This document shows, one piece after another, positions 39,475 to 47,672 of a stretch of 64,000 nucleotides of DNA. Under the pieces are notes generated by a model. That model saw only the letters and a list, made by a program, of their open reading frames with translations, was not told the DNA's origin and searched no databases. Numbering within the stretch: the stretch's first letter is position 1; each line of letters starts with the position of its first letter. The DNA comes from Lachnospiraceae bacterium (GTDB lineage: Bacteria; Bacillota; Clostridia; Lachnospirales; Lachnospiraceae). The stretch covers positions 181,641 to 245,640 of the forward strand of contig QXWO01000001.1 in NCBI GenBank assembly GCA_009911035.1, read 5' to 3'. The translations under genes were made by a program, and so were the position numbers.

Positions 39475-40066
39475 CAGCGGCACCACCTTTCTTTACTGAC
39501 AACATACCCATGATAAAGCTGTATATGCTTTCGATAGTATCAAGGCTTTCAATATCGTATACCATTCTTGCGATATTGCAGCGGTATTCTCTGGCTTGCT
39601 TTTCTTCTGCGGTCTGTTCCGGCTCCGGCTCTGCTTCCTTTGATTTTCTGTCCTCACGTTCTGCCCGGATTTCAAGCATAGGTTTTGTTACTCTGTTTGG
39701 CATAAGATAAAAACAATCTTCCGGCAACAGATAGGACATCATGCAATAGAAATACTCTGCTCTGTACCCAAAAGGCAGATAATAGACAAGTTCCAAAAGG
39801 CGGCGGTGCATATCATCCTTTACACGCTTATTAACCTTTGCTTTCTGTTCGGCTTCTGCTTGCTTATACCCTGCCATAAAGCCATAATTGAAAAGGTCAT
39901 AAATCAAATCAATAATGCTTTCTCTGTCTGCTAGTCTGAAAAGTTCTTTGTAATTTCCGATCTGTGCGGAATTAAAATCAAAATCATCATGCCGGGGATG
40001 CTTTACTTCCCATTTGGTAAAGGCTTCCTTTGCTTCGGCGGCGGTCATATTCTTAATCTTCTTCAT
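39467..40066 (-). CDS. Hypothetical element protein, 199 aa
   Basis: The soluble, charged protein (MKKIKNMTAAEAKEAFTKWE...) carries a Glu/Pro-rich stretch (KSKEAEPEPEQTAEEK) near the C-terminus. I start at the ATG after GAAAGGAAG rather than 48 bases upstream, where the frame runs through a hairpin (40093-40120). No recognised domain. It lies downstream of the integrase. Confidence 0.65.
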   Translation of the reverse strand: MKKIKNMTAAEAKEAFTKWEVKHPRHDDFDFNSAQIGNYKELFRLADRESIIDLIYDLFNYGFMAGYKQAEAEQKAKVNKRVKDDMHRRLLELVYYLPFGYRAEYFYCMMSYLLPEDCFYLMPNRVTKPMLEIRAEREDRKSKEAEPEPEQTAEEKQAREYRCNIARMVYDIESLDTIESIYSFIMGMLSVKKGGAADE

Positions 40067-40092
40067 CGTAAAATCTTCCTTTCTTTTGGTTG

Positions 40093-40120
40093 GGAAGTAT
40101 GTTACAATGAACATACTTCC
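40093..40120. promoter_or_regulatory. Perfect hairpin in the leader of the 199-aa gene
   Basis: GGAAGTATGT (40093-40102) and ACATACTTCC (40111-40120) form a perfect 10-bp inverted repeat with an 8-nt loop, 27 bp upstream of the chosen start. It may be an operator or attenuator. Confidence 0.45.
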
Positions 40121-40153
40121 TCTAATTTGCGTAGTGGCTTATTACTGGGTAGC

Positions 40154-40190
40154 GGCTCTATGGTATTTGCGGTACTGTAGAGCCTTTTTA
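40154..40190 (+). terminator. Terminator-like hairpin between integrase and the 199-aa gene
   Basis: GGCTCTA (40154-40160) pairs with TAGAGCC (40178-40184) and is followed by TTTTTA on the plus strand. It is oriented against the leftward genes, so it may stop antisense readthrough or fold in the leftward transcript. Confidence 0.5.
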
Positions 40191-40221
40191 ATTGCTACAA
40201 TCAATCTGCATCAACTCCTTC

Positions 40222-41424
40222 CTATTTTGTGATTTTCTCCATTTCGGATTTTAACTGTTCCATTGTTCTATGGGTATATACCTTTTCGGTAATATCCTCT
40301 ATGGCATGTCCTACAATCAATTTTAAGATATATTCATCAACGCCACATGATTTTGCCTTTGTAATGAATGTATGCCGGGTTTCATGTGGATGGTGTGTCA
40401 TTTTTAATCTGTCCATGACTTTCTGGAATCTCTTGCGGTATTTGTCGTATGTCATATATGTACCCTGCTGTCCGTTTACATCATTAAAGAGATATTCAGA
40501 TTGCAGATTGTCAGCTTCTTTCATACGGTTTTCAATTAACGGCTTTATTATTGGATGGATGGGAACAATTCTATTTTTACCGGCATCTGTTTTCAAGCCG
40601 CCTTTCATGGTTCCGGATTCAAGGTCAATATCTGCAATTTGCAGTATAGATAATTCTTGTGGCCGCCATCCGCTGTATATCCCTATCAGTACCATATCGG
40701 CAAAAGGTATCAAGTCTTTGTTATCCCATAACTGCTGCACTTCTTCACCCGTAAACGGTATGGGTTCTTTTGTGCGTTCTCTCTTGATAGGATTACCGTT
40801 TGCAAACATAACAGAAGCATAATCTTTATCTACAATATCATGCGCTACAGCGTACTTATACATCATATTAAATAGGCTTTTAATTCTGCCCTTTGTACTG
40901 TCTCCGACATCTGCATTTAAGATAGTACCCTCTAAATGTGATACCCTTATATCTTTCATACGCATATTATAAAGACCGTTACAATAAGCGTATGCTGCTG
41001 TGATAGTCCTGATACTGGATGGATTGGAGAGTGTAGGGAAATACCCCTCATTCCATTTTTCATAGACTTCTGAAAATGTAATGCTATCCGCTTTAATGTC
41101 ATACGGATTTTCGTTGTATTCAGCAAGAGCAATCATAGCTTCTTCACGAGTGGCGTAATAGCCGATAGTAAAGCGTATTTGCTTGCTTTTACCTGTAGCG
41201 GCATCCAATACCCATTTATCAGTTTTGACAGCCCTAAACGGTTTTGAACGCTTTCCGGGCAGTTTGTAGATTGTTCCGTACCCGTTAGGTAATTTTGTAG
41301 GTTTGCCATTTCTGATACGTGGTTTTGTACTGGTAGGACTATTAATAGGATAACCACAATGAGGACAGGCGGCGGCTTTGTCTGATACATCATGTTTGCA
41401 CTCTGGACACTTTAGTAACGCCAT
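40222..41424 (-). CDS. int: Tyrosine integrase with N-terminal zinc ribbon
   Basis: The 400-residue recombinase has a CPEC-x10-CPHC zinc ribbon (about 6-23), an arm-binding domain (LPNGYGTIYKLPGKRSKPF), a SAM-like core-binding domain, and a catalytic domain with Arg in SGWRPQEL (near 252), HETRH (near 346), GHA and Tyr in EKVYTHRT (near 383). All key residues are present, so it should be active. The zinc ribbon is an added module. It lies near att copy A and should integrate the element at the 3' end of the GGGtGRT gene. Confidence 0.93.
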   Translation of the reverse strand: MALLKCPECKHDVSDKAAACPHCGYPINSPTSTKPRIRNGKPTKLPNGYGTIYKLPGKRSKPFRAVKTDKWVLDAATGKSKQIRFTIGYYATREEAMIALAEYNENPYDIKADSITFSEVYEKWNEGYFPTLSNPSSIRTITAAYAYCNGLYNMRMKDIRVSHLEGTILNADVGDSTKGRIKSLFNMMYKYAVAHDIVDKDYASVMFANGNPIKRERTKEPIPFTGEEVQQLWDNKDLIPFADMVLIGIYSGWRPQELSILQIADIDLESGTMKGGLKTDAGKNRIVPIHPIIKPLIENRMKEADNLQSEYLFNDVNGQQGTYMTYDKYRKRFQKVMDRLKMTHHPHETRHTFITKAKSCGVDEYILKLIVGHAIEDITEKVYTHRTMEQLKSEMEKITK

Positions 41425-41439
41425 TAAATCACTTCCTTT

Positions 41440-42408
41440 CTAAAAATCTAACATATCTTTTAATAAATTTATATCAGCATCACTATATTGTGGATATTTA
41501 GTTTTAAATTCTTTAAAGTCAATATCATTGATATTATCACAGTCATATAAGTAAACTAATCTTTTTTTGTTTTCGTTAAAACGGCGATCCATTCTTGATA
41601 GATTATCAATATCAAAATTGAATCCGTCAAGATTATTTCTGATTTCCTCCATACGAATCAAATCGAATAACATATCATCAAGAATCTCGAAAATACTTGG
41701 AGTTTTTCGGAGTTGTTTAGTTGATATACTATTTTTTAATTTTGATAATAATTCGTTAATAGAAAGTAAAAATATATTTGCCATTTTATCAACGGGAACA
41801 AGTCCAAGAGCCGTTCCGTATTCGTCACGCAATGCTATATTCTTATTTTCCATACGTGGAACACCACATTCATCAAATGATTTTATATTTTGACTAGATA
41901 AAATATATTGAGGTATTAAACGGAGTAATTCTAGCTTATCATTAATGTGACTATCTTTTTCCAGCAGAAAATTTATTGTGCTTACTGCATAAGGAACGTA
42001 AGAGTTATTGCTTTCTATTAATATGTCTATAGCATCTTCTGCAAGCCCGGTTAAATCCTTGCATATCTGTTTCTGGTGGGTTGTGCATTCAATATTTCCA
42101 AATAAATAGTCAGTGGAACAATGGAAAAAAGTACTATATGCTTTTGCGTATTCTCCTTGCAGCTTGCTGGTATCATCTGAATTTAAATGAGTTTGTATTT
42201 TCTTTTCTATAGAACCTATTGCAGCATCGGCTTTGCTGCGCTCATAAGGGTATTCAGTAGTATCTCTGTGCTTAACGATGACAAGTTTTTCTTTATAGAG
42301 TTTTTTGGCAAGACCTTTTGCTGTAAAAACGCCGCTATTCTCCATTAATTTCCATAATCTATTCTTGAACAAAGACATATCCTCATGGTTTTCTGACTTA
42401 AATGCCAA
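41440..42408 (-). CDS. Element regulator, HTH-like N-terminus
   Basis: The 322-residue protein starts at a TTG with a strong AGGAGGTG site. The N-terminal 110 residues resemble an extended XRE domain (FKNRLWKLMENSG..., then YAKAYSTFFHCSTDYLFGN, like the LSVSLDYLLG end of many repressors). The rest is helical and unrecognised. It is divergent from the rightward operon, with a palindrome between them, the position of CI/Stl-type master repressors. The gene is visibly AT-rich. Confidence 0.65.
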   Translation of the reverse strand: MAFKSENHEDMSLFKNRLWKLMENSGVFTAKGLAKKLYKEKLVIVKHRDTTEYPYERSKADAAIGSIEKKIQTHLNSDDTSKLQGEYAKAYSTFFHCSTDYLFGNIECTTHQKQICKDLTGLAEDAIDILIESNNSYVPYAVSTINFLLEKDSHINDKLELLRLIPQYILSSQNIKSFDECGVPRMENKNIALRDEYGTALGLVPVDKMANIFLLSINELLSKLKNSISTKQLRKTPSIFEILDDMLFDLIRMEEIRNNLDGFNFDIDNLSRMDRRFNENKKRLVYLYDCDNINDIDFKEFKTKYPQYSDADINLLKDMLDF

Positions 42409-42428
42409 TAATTACACCTCCTATCAAT

Positions 42429-42448
42429 AAAAGATAAAATTATCTTTT
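42429..42448. promoter_or_regulatory. Operator-like palindrome in the divergent switch region
   Basis: AAAAGATAA and TTATCTTTT form a perfect 9-bp inverted repeat around AA. A further half-site AAAAAGATA lies at 42481. The location between the repressor-like gene and the rightward operon suits a lysogeny-type switch. Confidence 0.5.
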
Positions 42449-42574
42449 TATTGCGGAAAAATATTATAAAACAGACATATAAAAAGATATATTTTTCTTG
42501 TCGTATTCACTATACTACAATTACAGCCGGTTGTAAATAACAAATTGTTGTATTTGTAAAGAGAGGTATGAAAT

Positions 42575-42748
42575 ATGGATTTGAGAACAGAGATAAAGAA
42601 GTATGCAAAATCAAAAGGAGTTCCATTATGGAAAGCAGCAAAAGAATATGGGCTGTCAGATAGTAATTTCAGTAGAATGCTTCGCTGCGATGACAAGGTT
42701 AGTATAGAAGAGAGAAAAATAATATATGAAATTATTGATCGACTATAG
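42575..42748 (+). CDS. Small HTH protein, 57 aa, first gene of the rightward operon
   Basis: The short protein (MDLRTEIKKYAKSKGVPLWK...) carries a helix-turn-helix-like AAKEYGLSDSNFSRML. It has a GAGAGG site upstream. By position it could be a Cro-like or excision-control protein; this is inference. Confidence 0.6.
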   Translation: MDLRTEIKKYAKSKGVPLWKAAKEYGLSDSNFSRMLRCDDKVSIEERKIIYEIIDRL

Positions 42749-42771
42749 ACTATTTTAATAGCTGTGTAAAA

Positions 42772-43245
42772 GTGGTTCTTGATGAAGATACGCAGGAAAA
42801 GGTTACTACATGGGTGCGTAATCCTACAAAATCCGGCCTTTCATTATGTTTGGGAATTGATAAACAGACATTGCTTGATTATGTTAAGGGCGTTAATTCA
42901 GATGGGAAAGCCTATAGCCGAACAAATCCAGATTATAAACGGATTGTTGCTACAGAGGATTTTGATATTTTACAAAGGGCTTACAGTCTGATAGAAACAT
43001 TTTATGAAGAAAAACTTGGTGAAAACAGAAATAATGCCGGAACCATCTACTGGCTTAACAATGCTAATAATACAAAATGGAGCAATGAGCAGGAATTTAA
43101 GTTCGGAACGATAGACCAGCCGGAACGCAGGGTATTAACTGCTGCCGAACTGCCAAAACTGGGAGAACCTGCAACTCTACAGAGCGAGGATTTACCAAAA
43201 TTGGGAATGAAACTGGATTATGGGGAGGGAGAAGATGAGTTTTAA
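42772..43245 (+). CDS. Phage DNA-packaging / terminase small subunit-like protein
   Basis: The 157-residue frame starts at GTG without a good ribosome site. SGLSLCLGIDKQTLLDYVKG followed by FDILQRAYSLIETFYEEKLGENRNNAGTIYWLNNANNTKWSNEQE matches the pattern of gp3/terminase small-subunit DNA-packaging proteins (HTH, then the AGTI..L.N...W motif). The N-terminus may be cut or shifted. In phage satellites such a protein can redirect packaging to the element; that role here is inference. Confidence 0.6.
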   Translation: MVLDEDTQEKVTTWVRNPTKSGLSLCLGIDKQTLLDYVKGVNSDGKAYSRTNPDYKRIVATEDFDILQRAYSLIETFYEEKLGENRNNAGTIYWLNNANNTKWSNEQEFKFGTIDQPERRVLTAAELPKLGEPATLQSEDLPKLGMKLDYGEGEDEF

Positions 43246-43495
43246 AGTATATGTTGAAGAAATCCTGCGAAATGAGGTTTTAAGCGTGGTTAGGCAGCAG
43301 GGATATGTTCTTGAAACTGAAATCTGCACTATGATATGTGAGAAATACAATATTTCCTTATACATAGTGCGTGCAACGCTTAGAAGAATTTATCCCGAAA
43401 TGTCATTATTGAAAAGGCGTATGTCAGACGATTTGAAGCGGTTTTACGGATTGGAAGTGAAAGGCTATCCGATTGCATATCTGCCGGATAAGTGA
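43235..43495 (+). CDS. Small hypothetical protein, 86 aa
   Basis: Start at MSFKVYVEEI, preceded by GGGAGGGAG and overlapping the previous gene by 11 bp. The protein looks like a winged-helix fold (VVRQQGYVLETEICTMICEKYNISLYIVRATLRRI), so DNA binding is possible. Confidence 0.6.
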   Translation: MSFKVYVEEILRNEVLSVVRQQGYVLETEICTMICEKYNISLYIVRATLRRIYPEMSLLKRRMSDDLKRFYGLEVKGYPIAYLPDK

Positions 43496-43544
43496 TTTTG
43501 AGGTAACAATAAAAATTATCATAAAGAAAGAATGAGGTATCAAT

Positions 43545-43931
43545 ATGGACGCACGAATAGCAGAACTACACAATAAAGTATTTAGCACACCTAGGAATAG
43601 TCCAGAGCGAGAGCAAGCCTATTCTGAATTGAGTGAATCGGATAGGACGGCGGTATTCAATCTTGAAAAGGATTATATGCTTGGGCGTATCACAAGACAG
43701 GATATTGAGGAAATGAAACAGGAGGGAAACGAAACTATGACCTATGCACAATATAAGAAAATAATGAACAATGATTGCAAAGGACAGCTTCAGGAGTTGT
43801 CACAATTTGCTAAAGAGAACTGGGAATTGTACAGGCAGTATAGTGATAGATATGGAAAAGAAAGAGAAGCAGAACGAAAATCACGATTTACTGAAAACAC
43901 ATTCAAAAATAAACCGTATAGTTTTAGATAG
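43545..43931 (+). CDS. Hypothetical protein, paralogue of the next gene
   Basis: The 128-residue protein has an N-terminal 50-residue segment (NKVFSTPRNSPEREQAYSEL...LGRI) that aligns with the same part of the next gene (NYVYSTLPNTPEREKRLAEI...SGRI). The C-terminal part is Arg/Lys/Glu-rich. GAGGT precedes the ATG. Function unknown. Confidence 0.65.
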   Translation: MDARIAELHNKVFSTPRNSPEREQAYSELSESDRTAVFNLEKDYMLGRITRQDIEEMKQEGNETMTYAQYKKIMNNDCKGQLQELSQFAKENWELYRQYSDRYGKEREAERKSRFTENTFKNKPYSFR

Positions 43932-43946
43932 GAGGGAGAAATTTAT

Positions 43947-44420
43947 ATGAATCAAGCAGAGTATGAACGCATGGTAAAAATATATAATTATGTGTATTCC
44001 ACACTTCCAAATACTCCGGAAAGGGAAAAACGGCTTGCGGAGATAGGAGAAGAAGATTCAAGTAAGTTATGGGATTTTTATTGCGGAATTTGTTCTGGAC
44101 GAATAAAAGAGCCTGAACGCACAAACAGCGAGGTAAACACAATGGGCGAAAAGAAGATTGCAAGTTATGAGGATTTTATAAAAGCGTTAAGATATGGGGA
44201 AAATAATATGCTTTGCAAATTCAGGCGAAACAATCCTGAAAGATATGCTTATTATGTTGAACAGATGGGAGCAGGTTTTGGACGTAAAAATTCGTCGAAA
44301 ACGCGAGATATTAAACGGCTGGAGGAAGAACACAAAAAGCGTAGTGAAATTTTGGCAATTCCAGACACAATGGCAAGGCATAAGGCGATAGCTGAAAATA
44401 TGGCTCTGTTTGGACGATAA
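43947..44420 (+). CDS. Hypothetical protein, paralogue of the previous gene
   Basis: The 157-residue protein shares the N-terminal STxxNxPERE module with its neighbour and ends in a charged helix (RDIKRLEEEHKKRSEIL). GGAGGGAG precedes the start. It is probably a tandem duplication with diverged C-termini. Confidence 0.65.
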   Translation: MNQAEYERMVKIYNYVYSTLPNTPEREKRLAEIGEEDSSKLWDFYCGICSGRIKEPERTNSEVNTMGEKKIASYEDFIKALRYGENNMLCKFRRNNPERYAYYVEQMGAGFGRKNSSKTRDIKRLEEEHKKRSEILAIPDTMARHKAIAENMALFGR

Positions 44421-44442
44421 AGAGAAAACGAGGTAGATCATT

Positions 44443-44793
44443 ATGGATAAGGACACACTTATAAACAATCTGCTTGCGAATTACGGCAAATATGGCGTTA
44501 CCAGAGCCGAATTAGAACCGATTGTAGATGATGGCATACAGAACTATGATTTATCATTACAAGCTATCTATAGCGGTTTGAGAATGAGCCTTGCATCAGC
44601 ATTTGATGAGCATGAGTATTTCTCTTTAGATGATGTAATGGCGATAACCGGAGAGAGCCGGGAAGAACTTTTACAGAGGATAGAGCAATGCAGACAGGAA
44701 TTGATAGAAGCCGGAGAAAACCCGGACGAGTATTTCAAGCCTGTAGAGCCACAGAGGGCGGTAGTCTATTACTTCCCTAACGGTTTGCATTAA
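44443..44793 (+). CDS. Hypothetical protein, 116 aa
   Basis: The acidic, helical protein (MDKDTLINNLLANYGKYGVTRAELEPI...) contains DDVMAITGESREELLQRI, a possible HTH. Last gene before a terminator. Function unknown. Confidence 0.6.
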   Translation: MDKDTLINNLLANYGKYGVTRAELEPIVDDGIQNYDLSLQAIYSGLRMSLASAFDEHEYFSLDDVMAITGESREELLQRIEQCRQELIEAGENPDEYFKPVEPQRAVVYYFPNGLH

Positions 44794-44820
44794 CGGAAAT
44801 TATTCAAAAGAATATAAGCA

Positions 44821-44846
44821 AAGGCAGGGTGTTAATTCCCTGCCTT
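44821..44846. terminator. Terminator between the rightward operon and hicB
   Basis: AAGGCAGGG (44821-44829) pairs perfectly with CCCTGCCTT (44838-44846). The genes on both sides converge on it. Confidence 0.7.
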
Positions 44847-44860
44847 ATGCGTATAATATA

Positions 44861-45205
44861 TTAAAGTGCCAACTTGTATAATGCTAACTGATTAAGGCTT
44901 ACTCCCTCTTTTTCTGCTTCAATGGCTAATCTTTGATGCAAAGATTTTGGAAGCCTTACAACAAACTTACCGCTGTAATTGTTTGGCGCTTCTGGAATCG
45001 GTATAGAGAGATTATTTTCTATTTTTGTTTCAATATATCCTTCCATTGCTTCATTAAGGCTTTCATATAATTCTTCAAGCGTATCACTGGTACTTTGGCA
45101 TCCGTCAAGTTCCAAAATTCTGCCATAAAAATAATGTCCGCTTTCATCGTTCATTTCCTGTACTAATCTTGTATAAGGCAATTTCATATAATCTTTAATT
45201 TCCAT
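44861..45205 (-). CDS. hicB: HicB-type antitoxin
   Basis: The 114-residue protein has the HicB fold (SGHYFYGRILELDGCQSTSDTLEELYESLNEAMEGYI) and a ribbon-helix-helix C-terminus (GKFVVRLPKSLHQRLAIEAEKEGVSLNQLAL) that should bind the operator. It neutralises HicA, encoded 47 bp upstream. AAAGGAG precedes the ATG. Confidence 0.9.
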   Translation of the reverse strand: MEIKDYMKLPYTRLVQEMNDESGHYFYGRILELDGCQSTSDTLEELYESLNEAMEGYIETKIENNLSIPIPEAPNNYSGKFVVRLPKSLHQRLAIEAEKEGVSLNQLALYKLAL

Positions 45206-45252
45206 GTTTTCCTGCTCCTTTCCGCTTGTTATGCTATGCCGGGATAAGGGGA

Positions 45253-45480
45253 TTATTCCCCTATCCTATTCAGCACATCTACGACATAAGCTTTTTTTAA
45301 TGGATTTTCTTGTTTTATTGTTATCAAATCTCCTGTTTCTTTATTCAGATAATGCTTATGACTTCCTTTTTGCCTTGCCGGAAGATAGCCATATGCTGCT
45401 AAAACTTTGTCTATTTCTTCTGGCCGCATTCCATTTGGCTGTTGTTTCATTTTTTCAATTAGCTTTTTTACGTTTGGCAC
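45253..45480 (-). CDS. hicA: HicA-type mRNA interferase toxin
   Basis: The 75-residue protein has the HicA double-stranded RNA-binding-like fold with the conserved catalytic His in RQKGSHKHYLN. It starts at GTG after AAAGGAG. Toxin-first order is usual for hicAB. It may stabilise the element. Confidence 0.9.
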   Translation of the reverse strand: MPNVKKLIEKMKQQPNGMRPEEIDKVLAAYGYLPARQKGSHKHYLNKETGDLITIKQENPLKKAYVVDVLNRIGE

Positions 45481-45503
45481 TGTGATTATCTCCTTTCTTA
45501 CAC

Positions 45504-45533
45504 TATAGTATCATATATAGTACTATATGTCAA
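45504..45533 (-). promoter_or_regulatory. hicAB promoter overlapping an inverted repeat
   Basis: On the minus strand TTGACA (45533-45528) and TACTAT (45510-45505) are 17 bp apart. TATAGTA-N10-TACTATA (45504-45527) fills the spacer and -10, as expected for an operator bound by HicB. Confidence 0.7.
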
Positions 45534-45566
45534 TGCCGAAATTAGGTATTGTCTCTATGTCTGTTA

Positions 45567-45650
45567 AGTATCAAAAGTAATGTATATAAAAACAGTATCA
45601 AAAGTTATTGACAACAACAATAATAATAAGTAAAATAGAAGTATCAAAAC
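45567..45650 (+). promoter_or_regulatory. Recombinase promoter with three direct repeats
   Basis: TTGACA (45608-45613) and TAAAAT (45631-45636) have a 17-bp spacer. AGTATCAAAA occurs at 45567, 45594 and 45640, flanking the promoter. The repeats may bind the recombinase or a regulator. Confidence 0.65.
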
Positions 45651-45692
45651 AGACGAATGATAGAAGTGATACTGAAAGAGAGGGCGTTGCTT

Positions 45693-46370
45693 ATGTGTAT
45701 GTATGGATATTGCCGGATAAGTACAAAACAGCAGAGCATTGACAGGCAGATTAGAAATATTAAGGGCAGTTATGATAAGGCTGTGATAATACAGGAAGTA
45801 TATACAGGAACAAAGCAGGACAGAACGGAATGGAATAAACTGTATAAGAAAGCCAAAGCAGGAGATACCATTATTTTTGATAGTGTATCACGAATGAGCA
45901 GGAACGCAGACGAGGGCTTTTGTCTGTATGAAGAATTATATAATAAAGGTATAGAGCTTGTATTTCTGAAAGAGCCGCATATCAACACAAGTACATATAA
46001 GAAAGCATTAGAGAGCAATATATCATTGACCGGGATAAATATTGATTTTATCTTAGAGGGTGTGAATAAATATCTTATGTCGCTTGCAAAGGAACAGATA
46101 AGGCTTGCTTTTGAGCAGTCGGAGAAAGAAGTACAGGACTTGCATCAGAGAACGAAAGAGGGCATAGAAACAGCGAGATTAAACGGTAAGCAGATCGGAC
46201 AGAAGCAGGGGGCAAAGCTGACAACAAAGAAATCCATTGAAGCAAAGAAACAGATACAGAAGCATAGCAAGGATTTTAACGGTACTCTGTCAGATGCCGA
46301 TTGTATGAAGCTGATAGGGCTTGCAAGGAATACATTTTACAAATATAAAAGAGAATTAAAAGCGGAATAA
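45693..46370 (+). CDS. Small serine recombinase (resolvase/invertase type)
   Basis: The product is about 225 residues. The catalytic domain begins MYGYCRISTKQQSIDRQI (active Ser in RIST), includes GDTIIFDSVSRMSRNADEG, and ends in a helical linker and an HTH (LSDADCMKLIGLARNTFYKYKREL). I start at MCMYGY after GAGAGGG. Such enzymes resolve or invert DNA between short sites. It is a second recombinase in an element that already has an integrase. Confidence 0.85.
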   Translation: MCMYGYCRISTKQQSIDRQIRNIKGSYDKAVIIQEVYTGTKQDRTEWNKLYKKAKAGDTIIFDSVSRMSRNADEGFCLYEELYNKGIELVFLKEPHINTSTYKKALESNISLTGINIDFILEGVNKYLMSLAKEQIRLAFEQSEKEVQDLHQRTKEGIETARLNGKQIGQKQGAKLTTKKSIEAKKQIQKHSKDFNGTLSDADCMKLIGLARNTFYKYKRELKAE

Positions 46371-46380
46371 GGATTGTTTA

Positions 46381-46412
46381 GGCAGGGTTCATAATGGACT
46401 GCTGCCTTTTTA
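46381..46412 (+). terminator. Terminator after the serine recombinase
   Basis: GGCAG..GTTC pairs with GGAC..CTGCC (46397-46406) and is followed by TTTTTACTTT. Confidence 0.6.
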
Positions 46413-46566
46413 CTTTCCTTAAATGCTATGCCGTGGGGGGGTTATAGGAAAACGCCGCATAGGGGTAGTAAGTGTGCCAAATTACCGGGCATTTTCAAAA
46501 AGGCGTAGTCCTGCTGCCATTCTGAAATATTTAAAATATGCAAAAAGGCGGTTTTGTGATAAAATA

Positions 46567-46604
46567 AAAGAGAAGTCGTTGCTTTCGTGGGCTGACTTCT
46601 CTTT
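46567..46604 (+). terminator. Hairpin upstream of the sigma factor
   Basis: AAAGAGAAGTC (46567-46577) pairs perfectly with GACTTCTCTTT (46594-46604). It lies 48 bp before the sigma gene and could be a terminator or attenuator. The 280-bp gap 46371-46651 holds nothing else I can support. Confidence 0.6.
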
Positions 46605-46651
46605 ATATCCTGCATCTACTCAAATTATAGCAAAGAGGTAGGTGCATTACA

Positions 46652-47585
46652 ATGACGAATGAGCAAATTGTCTGTGAAATTAGGAACGGTTATTCTGTAA
46701 CGGATTATATGCAACTGCTGTATGAAAATAATCTGCCGTTGATTAAGAAATTCATAAAGCCATTTGCCGCCTATGAACCTATGGAGGATTTATTGCAGGA
46801 AGCCTATTTCGGACTATGGGAAGCAGTACAGCATTATGAAACGTCTGAAAATGTTCGGTTTATGACTTATGCGGAATACTGGGTTAAACAATCCGTACAA
46901 CGCTATCTTGAAAAATGTGGCTCTACGGTGCGAATACCAAGCCATACAAGGCAGAGGATAGGACGTTACAAGAAAACCGTACAAGAGTTAGAGCAGGAAT
47001 TAGGCAGAGTGCCGACAGACAATGAAATAGCGGATAAAATGCGCGTGTCTGTAAAACTGTTGCCAGAATTGAAGATACGGATGCAGGGGGTAGCCAGTTT
47101 AGACACCCTTTTAGCGGATGATAACAGCTTGACATTTGCCGATACCATACAAGCCGATTTTAGCCTTGAAGATGAAACGATAGATAAAATTGTATGCCGA
47201 ACACTCTAAAAGTGAATTATGGGGCATTGTGGAGCGTTTTACAAGTGATAGAGAGAATAATATAATAAGGGAGATATTCATAAATAATCGGACAATGGTA
47301 GCAGTAGCCAGAGAGCAAGGCATAACCATAGAGCGAGTAAGACAGACAAAGGAAAAAGGACTGCGGCGGCTGCGGATAGGCAAGGCAAAGCGTGAGTTGT
47401 TAGAAAAATTTGATATTGTGGAAGCAGGAGCATACAGAAACAGCATGAATAAATTTAATGAGCATGGATTTACCTCTACGATAGAATGTATAGCTTTACG
47501 CCGGGCTGAATTACAGGCAGAGTATGAAAAGCATAAAAGACAAGTGGAATTTATGCTTGAGCAGAGAAAAAGAAAATGTCTGTAA
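46652..47585 (+). pseudogene. Sigma-70-family factor split by a frameshift
   Basis: The first frame (to 47209) encodes region 2 (EPMEDLLQEAYFGLWEAVQHYE, RFMTYAEYWVKQSVQRYL) and region 3 (IPSHTRQRIGRYKK, LGRVPTDNEIADKM). Region 4 continues in the +1 frame from about 47190 (ITIERVRQTKEKGLRRLRIGK). The shift lies near 47186-47196, where DETIDKI would join YAEHSKSELWG. Either a one-base indel or a programmed shift; without it the sigma lacks its -35-binding domain. GAGGTAGG precedes the ATG. Confidence 0.8.
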
Positions 47586-47615
47586 GTGTTCAAAAATAGA
47601 TAAAAATTTAGGTGC

Positions 47616-47637
47616 GTTACACACAAGTAGCACACAA
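47616..47637 (+). repeat. Arm-type repeats, right end of element 1
   Basis: GTTACACACAA and GTAGCACACAA in tandem, matching the left-end arm repeats at 39180-39227. Confidence 0.65.
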
Positions 47638-47672
47638 ATAGCCCTTAAATCCCTATAAAATCAAGGCTGACA

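Noticed and set aside
40191-40221. Seven-codon ORF with AAGGAG downstream of the integrase
   Set aside because: Too short to judge; a leader peptide is possible but has no other support.
46423-46641. 72-codon ORF upstream of the sigma factor
   Set aside because: It runs through a strong hairpin at 46567-46604 and has no ribosome site or protein-like pattern.
47190-47585. Separate HTH gene after the sigma factor
   Set aside because: Its sequence is sigma region 4 and joins directly to the previous frame, so it is one broken gene.
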